This document shows positions 58,307 through 64,000 of a stretch of 64,000 nt of DNA, piece after piece. The stretch is from Paenibacillus sabuli (GTDB taxonomy: Bacteria > Bacillota > Bacilli > Paenibacillales > Paenibacillaceae). The notes beneath the pieces were generated by a model. The model was given only the letters and a program-made list of their open reading frames with translations. It ran no database searches and had not been told where the DNA came from. The number at the start of each line of letters is the position of its first letter. Within the stretch, counting starts at the first letter, position 1. Position numbers and translations under genes: made by a program. Location of the stretch: assembly GCF_014705605.1 (NCBI RefSeq), contig NZ_JACXIZ010000027.1, positions 1-64,000 of the forward strand, in the 5' to 3' direction.

Positions 58307-58411
58307 TCAGCGTGTCTCCCGATGAAGCGTATGTCGCTTCAATCGAGGGCAATACTTGCGCATTTCGATGCGTTGCGGATGCGTGCGCTTGTTTTTCATG
58401 GTTACGCGCAA
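58307..58411 (-). CDS. rpmG: Ribosomal protein L33-like, internally deleted 34-residue form
   Basis: A TTG at 58411 with AAGGGATG eight bases upstream starts MRVT, the usual L33 N-terminus, which then jumps to [20 protein letters not shown] and [10 protein letters not shown]. In full L33 (about 49 residues) some 15 residues (the ACTE...RNY part) lie between. The nucleotides fit one in-frame deletion. The second zinc-type Cys pair is absent (CPRL instead of CPxC), so this is the zinc-free type of L33, which Zur operons often make when zinc is low. A shorter start (ATG at 58399) is possible. Whether it is still functional is doubtful. Confidence 0.65.
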   Translation of the reverse strand: MRVTMKNKRTHPQRIEMRKYCPRLKRHTLHRETR

Positions 58412-58435
58412 AAGAATTCATCCCTTCGTTACGAG

Positions 58436-59539
58436 TTAGTTATCCGTTAACGCCTTTTGCAGAGCTTCGAGATTATGACGCATCACGCTAATATAGTCTT
58501 CGCCGTTGTCTAGGTTCTCCTGGGTCAACCCTTCGAGCGGATTCAGGACCGCCGTTTCGGCGCCGATCTCGGAGGCGATGGTTTCTGCAATCTTTGGATC
58601 GACTAGCGTTTCGAAGAAAATCGTCGTGACGTCATGTTCATGGGAGAGCTCGACAATTTCCGCCATACGGGCGGGAGAAGGTTCTTGATCGGGCGACAAT
58701 CCCGAGATCGGCAGCTGCGTCAAGCCGTATTCGCGGGCTAGATAGCCGAACGCGGAGTGCTGGGTCACAATTTCGGTGCGCGGCGCATCCTCCAGCGCAT
58801 TCCGGAAGTCGGCATCGAGCTGCTCCAGCTCTGCAATATATTGCTCGGCGTTGCGCTGATAATCGGCGGCATGCTCGGGATCGGCCTCTGCCAATGCGTC
58901 GGCGATCGCCTGTACCTGCAGTTGTGCCAGTGCTGGACTCAGCCACACATGGGGATCCTGCACCTCGTCTTCGTGCCCATGATTGTCCGCATGGTCCGCC
59001 TCATGCTCATCCTCATGCGCTTGCTCGTCTTCGTGTGCATGATCATCCTCGTGCTCATGCTCTTCTTCGTGTGCGTGATCCTCTTCTTCTCCGTGACTGT
59101 GGGAATGGGAGCTGCCTTCCATCAGTTCGATGCCGCTGCTCGCCTCGACGACGAGACGATCCGCATTCGGCGCGCTTTCCAGCGCCTGCGGCACCCAGCC
59201 CTCGACGCCGCCGTTGTAGACAAAAACATCGGCTTCCTGCAGCTTGGCCATGTCTTTGGCGGAGGGCTCCCAATCATGCGGCTCCACGCCGGCCGGCACA
59301 AGGTTGATGACGTCGGCATGGTCGCCGCCCACCTCGGAAGCAAAGTTGTACATCGGATAAAAGGAGGCCACGATCTGCAGCTTATCGGCGCTGTTTCCTG
59401 TAGCTGCGCTGTCCGTTGCGTTCGTTGCGGCATTCGTTTCGTTGCCGGCATTGTTTTGCGGCGCATTGTTGCCGCCGCAGCCTGCCAGCAGTACGGCGGC
59501 GCCGAATACGGCCGCCGCGGTCTTCAGTGTTGCTCTCAT
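58436..59539 (-). CDS. znuA: Zinc ABC transporter substrate-binding lipoprotein
   Basis: 367 residues from the ATG at 59539, overlapping znuB by four bases. The lipobox AAVLLAGCGGN sets the mature Cys at residue 21. A histidine- and glutamate-rich loop of about 65 residues (HSHSHGEEEDHAHEEE... ) around 143-195 binds zinc, followed by QDPHVWLSPALAQLQVQA. Zinc-site His residues are in HDWEPS, HVWL and QHSAFGYLAREYGL; the late ligand region is FFETLVDPKIAETIASEIGA. It binds zinc outside the membrane and hands it to ZnuBC. Cluster-A1 family, standard length plus the loop. Confidence 0.93.
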   Translation of the reverse strand: MRATLKTAAAVFGAAVLLAGCGGNNAPQNNAGNETNAATNATDSAATGNSADKLQIVASFYPMYNFASEVGGDHADVINLVPAGVEPHDWEPSAKDMAKLQEADVFVYNGGVEGWVPQALESAPNADRLVVEASSGIELMEGSSHSHSHGEEEDHAHEEEHEHEDDHAHEDEQAHEDEHEADHADNHGHEDEVQDPHVWLSPALAQLQVQAIADALAEADPEHAADYQRNAEQYIAELEQLDADFRNALEDAPRTEIVTQHSAFGYLAREYGLTQLPISGLSPDQEPSPARMAEIVELSHEHDVTTIFFETLVDPKIAETIASEIGAETAVLNPLEGLTQENLDNGEDYISVMRHNLEALQKALTDN

Positions 59540-60447
59540 TCCTGTTGTCCTCCAATAACGTTAGAATTGGCATAGCGCGCTGTCGTGCCTGCGGTAGAGC
59601 TTGCCGGCTCGTCAGCTGCGGGTTGCTTGTTGCGGCTGCGTGTCAGCTTGAGCCCTATCTTGCGCAGCAGAATGCCGGCCCCGAGCATGGCCAGCAGCAG
59701 CAGCGCGATCGTACCGCCCGGCGGCGTGTCCAAATAATACGAGGCAGAAAGGCCAGACAGCACGCCGGTCAGTCCGAACACGACCGCCAGCACGAGCGCC
59801 GCTGCGAAGCTGCCGGCCAAGCGAATAGCCAGCGCGGCCGGCAGCACAATCAGCGACGAGACGAGCAGCACCCCGACGATCGGCATCGCCGAGGCGACGA
59901 TCATCCCGGTCACGACGCTGAAGCCGAGCGACAGCCACTGGACCGGCACGCCGCTGACGCGTGCCGTCTCCTCGTTGAACGTCATCTCGTACAGCGGTCG
60001 GCGCAGCAGGCCGAAGAATAGCCCGCCCAGCACCGTGGTGATGACCATCAGCGTGAGCTGTGTCTGATTGACGGCCACGATCGAGCCAAACAGATACGCG
60101 GAGAAGCCCTTGTTGATCGCCGGGTTGAGGCTCATCAGCACGACGGCCGTGGACAGCCCGCCGATCATGATGATCGCGACCGACACCTCGCTGTACGACC
60201 GATACCCGCGTCGTACGAACTCGACGGCCAGCGCGCCCAATACAGCTGTAGCGAATCCGGTCAGCGTCGGATTCATTCCGAGCACCGCGCCGGCGGCAAT
60301 GCCCGCCAGCGAGACGTGCGACAGCATATCCGCCATCAGCGCCTGTCGGCGCAGCATCAGATAGACGCCGAGGATCGGCGCCATCAGCGCAATCAGCCCG
60401 CCGGCATAAAATGCCCGCTGCATAAAGTCGTACTGCAGCATTTCCAC
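59536..60447 (-). CDS. znuB: Zinc ABC transporter permease
   Basis: 303 residues from the GTG at 60447; GAGGGGG lies six bases upstream, inside the end of znuC (55-base overlap). About eight to nine hydrophobic segments are visible. Typical ABC-3 motifs: MQRAFYAGGLIALMAPILGV, LMADMLSHVSLAGIAAGAVL (the transmembrane His and Asp), and SAMPIVGVLLVSSLIVLPAA. It forms the membrane channel of the zinc importer. The 3' end overlaps znuA by four bases. The last 30 residues are a charged tail. Confidence 0.93.
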   Translation of the reverse strand: MEMLQYDFMQRAFYAGGLIALMAPILGVYLMLRRQALMADMLSHVSLAGIAAGAVLGMNPTLTGFATAVLGALAVEFVRRGYRSYSEVSVAIIMIGGLSTAVVLMSLNPAINKGFSAYLFGSIVAVNQTQLTLMVITTVLGGLFFGLLRRPLYEMTFNEETARVSGVPVQWLSLGFSVVTGMIVASAMPIVGVLLVSSLIVLPAALAIRLAGSFAAALVLAVVFGLTGVLSGLSASYYLDTPPGGTIALLLLAMLGAGILLRKIGLKLTRSRNKQPAADEPASSTAGTTARYANSNVIGGQQE

Positions 60448-61094
60448 GTGTCCCCCTCCCTTCGAACGAGCTCGATCGTCCGATCCAGATAAGGAGCCGC
60501 TTCCTCCAGCGCATGGGTCACCATTACGACGGTGCGCCCCTCGCGCACCTGCTCGCGCATCAGCTCATAGAATACGCGGCGGCTGTCCGCATCCATCCCG
60601 GTGGTTGGCTCGTCCAGGACGAGCAAATCGGGCTCTTGGACAAGCGCGCGGGCGATGCAGACCCGCTGCTTCTGTCCGCCGGACAGCTCGCCGATGCGGC
60701 GGGCGCGCAGCTCCCACATGCCGAGCTTGCGCAGCGCCTGCTCGGCGGCCGCGCGGTCCGCAGCGCGGGGCCGGCTCAGGCTCAGCCAGGAGCGCCCCGC
60801 CGCGCGGCCGGACTGGACCAGCTCGAGCACCTTGCTCGGGAAGCCGCTGTTGAACGAAGCGACCTGCTGCGGCACATAGCTGATTTTCAGCTTGCCGCGC
60901 TGACCGCGCCGCTCCTGGACGACATTGCCGTCCCAGGGCTTCAGCAGACCGAGCGCGAGCTTGAGCAGCGTCGTCTTGGCGGCGCCGTTCTGCCCGCTCA
61001 CCGCGACGAACTCGCCTTTGTGAATCTCGATATTGACATCCTCCAGCACCGGCGTATCGTGATAGCCGAACCGGACGTCGTTCATTCTGATCAT
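60393..61094 (-). CDS. znuC: Zinc ABC transporter ATP-binding protein
   Basis: 233 residues from the ATG at 61094. Motifs: Walker A SGQNGAAKTTLLKL at residues 33-46 (Ala in place of Gly before the Lys), Q-loop ISYVPQQ, signature LSGGQKQRVCIARAL, Walker B DLLVLDEPTTGMD and H-loop VMVTHALEE. The Gly-to-Ala change at that place is known among zinc-type ATPases. First gene of the operon, with a Zur-type palindrome 77 bases upstream. Confidence 0.92.
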   Translation of the reverse strand: MIRMNDVRFGYHDTPVLEDVNIEIHKGEFVAVSGQNGAAKTTLLKLALGLLKPWDGNVVQERRGQRGKLKISYVPQQVASFNSGFPSKVLELVQSGRAAGRSWLSLSRPRAADRAAAEQALRKLGMWELRARRIGELSGGQKQRVCIARALVQEPDLLVLDEPTTGMDADSRRVFYELMREQVREGRTVVMVTHALEEAAPYLDRTIELVRREGDTWKCCSTTLCSGHFMPAG

Positions 61095-61170
61095 CTGGTC
61101 TCACCTCTCCGCGTCTTGCGTATCATTCAGTTGCCAGGCGATTCATTCGACTTGCAACGGTAAGGGTAAT

Positions 61171-61181
61171 GTAATAATTAC
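61171..61181. promoter_or_regulatory. Zur-type box in front of znuCBA
   Basis: GTAAT-A-ATTAC, a perfect inverted repeat matching the core of the Bacillus Zur operator (CGTAATNATTACG); the outer bases deviate. Zur with zinc bound would repress the operon. Confidence 0.65.
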
Positions 61182-61528
61182 TATTCAGGGCTAGTCATGA
61201 TCATGCCAGAAGTCAGCAGGGACCATGAATACAAAAGCGGTCAGCCGCTTCCAGTGAAGCAATGCTGTGTCGATGGGACTCGCCATCTGTAAAAGTGTAA
61301 ATATTACACTCAAATAAGTTACCAGCAAATTGTGCGGCTGTCAAGTGTGCAGCCGGATGCGCGTCAAAAACGCGGCATGGTGCCGGAGGATATAAAAATG
61401 CCACGCGGCGTAAGCCGCGCGGCGAAAAAGGAAGGACGACCGTCGCTCGCAACTCGCCCTCCTCATCCCGCAGCCGGAACATATCCGGCCGCCGGAAGAC
61501 AGTTTGGCCCGTTCGCCTTATCCGGATG
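61182..61528. other. Intergenic region with a palindrome
   Basis: No gene is supported. It holds a perfect 15-base palindrome GTGTAA-ATA-TTACAC at 61295-61309, possibly a regulator site, and the ggt terminator. Confidence 0.5.
61400..61423 (-). terminator. Terminator of the gamma-glutamyltranspeptidase gene
   Basis: Arms GCCACGCGGC / GCCGCGCGGC around GTAA, with ATTTTTATA following on the minus strand. It is about 105 bases past the stop. Confidence 0.7.
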
Positions 61529-63139
61529 CTACCATGCGGCGACGATGCCGTCAGCTCTCGAATCGGTGCCGCCGCACAGCACGCCGCTGACGGGATCGCG
61601 CCAAATGATCTGGCCGCGCCCGAAGGGGCCGTGCTCGAGCGCGACGCGGACCTCGTGACCGCGTCCGGCCAATCCCTGTGCCAGCTCCGGCGGAAAGCTC
61701 GACTCGACCAGTACGCCGCGTCCGCCGGTCCATTGCCAACGCGGCGCGTCGAGCGCAGCCTGAGGGTGACGACCGAAGTCGATCGCCTGCGCCAGTACCT
61801 GAACATGACCTTGCGGCTGCATCGCGCCGCCCATCACGCCGAACGGACCGATTGGGCTGCCGTCTTTCGTCACAAATCCCGGAATAATGGTATGAAACGG
61901 GCGCTTGCCCGGTGCGAGCACGTTCGTGTCGCAAGCGTCAAGCGAAAAACTATGTCCTCGATTCTGCAGGGCAATGCCCGTGCCCGGTACGACCAGGCCG
62001 GAGCCGAACTGCATGAAATTGCTCTGGATGAAAGAAACCATACGGCCTTCTCCGTCGGCAGCGGCGAGGTAGACCGTGCCGCCCGGCCGCGGATGGCCTG
62101 CCGTCGGCAATCCCGCGCGCTCACCGATATGCATGCGGCGCCGAGCCGCATACGCCTCGTCGAGCAGCGCCTCGGGCGGCAGCTCCATCGCAGCCGGATC
62201 GGCAATATAGCGATAGCCGTCGGCAAATGCCAGCTTGACTGCTTCAATCTGCCGATGCAGCGTATCCAGATTCTCCGGACGCGGCTCCCCCGTCCCCTCC
62301 AGCAGCTTGAGCGCCTGCAGGGCGACGAGACCCTGGCCGTTGGGCGGCAGCTCCCAGATGTCGTAACCGCGATAACCGACGCGAAACGGCGCCGTCCACT
62401 CGGGCCGGTAGTCCGCGAGATCTTCCTCGCGCAAATAGCCGCCGCTGTCCGCGACGAAGTCCGCAATTAGCCGGGCCAGCTCCCCGCGATAAAACGCCTC
62501 GGCGCCGCTCTCGCCGATTCGGCGCAGCGTTCGGGCATGATCCGCGGAACGCCATAGCTCTCCGGCGTGCGGCGTCCGCCCGTCCGGGGCGAACGTCTCG
62601 AACCAAGGCCGAAAGTGGGGGCCTTCGAAGCTTCGTACGTATCGGTCATGCGCTTTGGCCCAATAATGGGCTACCGTCGGCGAGACGGCGTATCCCTGTT
62701 CCGCATAAGAAGCGGCCGGCTCGAGCAATTGCTCCAGCGGTAGCCGGCCGAACCGCTCGGCCAGCGCCGCCCAAGCCGCAGGGGCGCCTGGCACGGTGAC
62801 GGACAGCGGTCCGTAGGCCGGCATATGCTCGTGTCCCGCGGCGCGGACGGCGTCGGCCGAAATGCCGCGCGGCGCCGGACCGCTGGCATTCAGGCCGTGC
62901 AGGCGGCCTTCCGCCCACACCATGGCGAAGGCATCGCCGCCGATGCCGTTGGAGCAGGGCTCCAGCACAGTGAGCGCCGCTGCCGTGGCGATCGCCGCAT
63001 CAATCGCGTTGCCGCCCTCCTTGAGCATCTCGAGACCGGCCTGTGCGGCCAGCGGCTGCGACGTGGCGACCATGCCGCGTCGAGCATAGGTCGGTGTCCT
63101 GCGAACCGTGTACGGATGGTAGTGCGGATCGAATTGCAA
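61529..63139 (-). CDS. Gamma-glutamyltranspeptidase family protein (YwrD-like)
   Basis: 536 residues from the ATG at 63139. No signal peptide (start MQFDPHYHPYTVRRTPTYAR), unlike secreted Ggt, so probably cytoplasmic as for YwrD. Family features: GGNAIDAAIATAAALTVLEP, CSNGIGGDAFAMVW, PPNGQGLVALQALKLLEG and the autoprocessing Thr in RPGGTVYLAAADGEGRMVSF (about residue 350), where the precursor cleaves itself into two subunits, then GFVTKDGSPIGPFGVMGGAM. It may act on gamma-glutamyl compounds such as glutathione or other amides. Only six bases separate it from the cysteine synthase stop, so the two form one transcript. Confidence 0.88.
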   Translation of the reverse strand: MQFDPHYHPYTVRRTPTYARRGMVATSQPLAAQAGLEMLKEGGNAIDAAIATAAALTVLEPCSNGIGGDAFAMVWAEGRLHGLNASGPAPRGISADAVRAAGHEHMPAYGPLSVTVPGAPAAWAALAERFGRLPLEQLLEPAASYAEQGYAVSPTVAHYWAKAHDRYVRSFEGPHFRPWFETFAPDGRTPHAGELWRSADHARTLRRIGESGAEAFYRGELARLIADFVADSGGYLREEDLADYRPEWTAPFRVGYRGYDIWELPPNGQGLVALQALKLLEGTGEPRPENLDTLHRQIEAVKLAFADGYRYIADPAAMELPPEALLDEAYAARRRMHIGERAGLPTAGHPRPGGTVYLAAADGEGRMVSFIQSNFMQFGSGLVVPGTGIALQNRGHSFSLDACDTNVLAPGKRPFHTIIPGFVTKDGSPIGPFGVMGGAMQPQGHVQVLAQAIDFGRHPQAALDAPRWQWTGGRGVLVESSFPPELAQGLAGRGHEVRVALEHGPFGRGQIIWRDPVSGVLCGGTDSRADGIVAAW

Positions 63140-63145
63140 GTCGTC

Positions 63146-64000
63146 TCACTCCTTCCCGAACTCGACGCTCTCGAACAAGTCGGAGCTGAGATACCGCTCG
63201 CCGTTATCCGGTGCAATGCACAGTATACGACGTCCCCGTCCAAGCCGCTTGGCCTCCCTCAGCGCCGTCCATACCGAAGCCCCGGAGGACGGACCGACAA
63301 GAATACCTTCACGGGCCGCCAGTTCCCGGGACGTACGAATGGCATCCTCGTCGCGAACTGCGACAATTTCGTCGAAGGCCTCCCGGTTCAGTACGGAGGG
63401 CACGAATCCCGGCCCGGCGCCGACGAGCTTGTGCGGTCCGGGCTCGCCGCCGGAGAGCACCGGCGAACCGGCCGGCTCGATGACGAGGATCCGGATGCTG
63501 GGCAAGTGCTTGCGCAGCACCTCGCCTGTGCCGGTGATGGTGCCGCCCGTACCCGCAGGGGCAATGAAGACATCCAGTTCACCGTCCATTTGCTCCAAAA
63601 TTTCTAAAGCCGTTGTGGTGCGATGCGCGTCAGGATTGGCCGGATTTTCGAATTGCTGCGGCACGAAGCTGCCGGGAATACGGCGTTGCAGCTCAAGGGC
63701 CTTGCGAATCGCGCCGGGCATGCGCTCCGCCTTCGGGGTGAGTACGACCTCAGCGCCGTAAGCCTTCAATAGATTGATGCGTTCCCGGGTCATGTTGGCA
63801 GGCATCGTAATGATGAGCCGGTAGCCCTTGGCGGCGGCATTCATCGCCAGTCCGATTCCGGTATTGCCACTGGTCGGCTCGATAATGGTCGCCCCCGGTC
63901 CCAGCCTGCCGGCTCGCTCGGCCTCCGCGATCAGATTGCTCGCGGCCCTGTCCTTGAGGCTGCCGCTGGGATTGAAGTATTCCAGCTTGACATAGATCTC
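63146..64000 (-). CDS. cysK: Cysteine synthase (O-acetylserine sulfhydrylase) family protein, 5' end outside the window
   Basis: The visible part is 284 residues; the start lies to the right of position 64000. PLP-dependent fold type II: NPSGSLKDRAASNLI with the PLP lysine, IIEPTSGNTGIGLAMNAAAK, the phosphate-binding GTGGTITGTGEVLRKHLPS, and the C-terminal GILVGPSSGASVWTALREAK. These are the marks of cysteine synthase, which makes cysteine from O-acetylserine and sulfide; cystathionine beta-synthase-type enzymes share them. The linked gamma-glutamyltranspeptidase gene suggests a role in thiol or glutathione-type sulfur use. Confidence 0.88.
   Translation of the reverse strand, partial: EIYVKLEYFNPSGSLKDRAASNLIAEAERAGRLGPGATIIEPTSGNTGIGLAMNAAAKGYRLIITMPANMTRERINLLKAYGAEVVLTPKAERMPGAIRKALELQRRIPGSFVPQQFENPANPDAHRTTTALEILEQMDGELDVFIAPAGTGGTITGTGEVLRKHLPSIRILVIEPAGSPVLSGGEPGPHKLVGAGPGFVPSVLNREAFDEIVAVRDEDAIRTSRELAAREGILVGPSSGASVWTALREAKRLGRGRRILCIAPDNGERYLSSDLFESVEFGKE

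Noticed and set aside
58280-58425. Alternative 45-residue frame ([16 protein letters not shown]...) from ATG at about 58425
   Set aside because: It is a different frame of the L33-like gene and has no known match; the L33 frame matches a known family.

Overview
The window reads as chromosome of a spore-forming, GC-rich member of the Bacillota, most like Paenibacillaceae (Paenibacillus/Cohnella group). The basis is a gerABC-type germination operon, a fused SecDF, a Bce-type two-component/ABC module, OhrR, Fur and Zur sites of the Bacillus type, and strong AAGGAGG ribosome binding sites with frequent TTG and GTG starts. No rRNA, tRNA or CRISPR array was seen.

Region 1 (1-9.3 kb) is an AT-rich accessory island with nested mobile-element wreckage. 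It holds a UvrD-like helicase that has lost its 5' part, an IS630 remnant, and a two-gene TniA/AAA-ATPase element with TGTC...GACA ends. That element's transposase carries a stop codon and its ATPase has an internal deletion. An IS21 deletion derivative sits inside it. A cluster of five same-strand genes follows (4.7-8.9 kb): GNAT-like protein, three-segment membrane protein, unknown protein, PIN-domain protein and PLD-family nuclease. Content and setting suggest a defence or toxin module that I cannot match to a named system.

Region 2 (9.4-48.5 kb) is GC-rich core genome. It contains a PPK2 kinase, a decayed pectin lyase, a Rieske-FAD oxidoreductase, an OYE-type reductase, a SWIM-SNF2 helicase, secDF, a gerABC operon, a CorC-like protein, a CDF cation transporter, a Fur-controlled FecCD permease pair, an FMN flavoprotein and a nitroreductase. 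It continues with an ABC exporter, an AEC carrier, uppP, a dedA remnant, bceRS-bceAB, mtlD, ppaC, a secreted FAD protein, a YqaA-type VTT protein, small redox genes and an unusual zinc-ribbon protein.

Region 3 (48.6-52.7 kb) is lower in GC. It has a small unknown protein, a 96-bp tandem repeat array, a truncated BNR-repeat protein and two glycosyltransferases; it may decorate the spore surface. A divergent inverted copy of the 96-bp repeat lies at 55.3 kb.

Region 4 (53-64 kb) has a NodB-type deacetylase with two unknown genes, a divergent ohrR/glutathione peroxidase pair with two OhrR boxes, and a Zur-type zinc operon (znuC-znuB-znuA, a 34-residue L33 remnant, and a COG0523 GTPase). The window ends with a gamma-glutamyltranspeptidase and a partial cysteine synthase.
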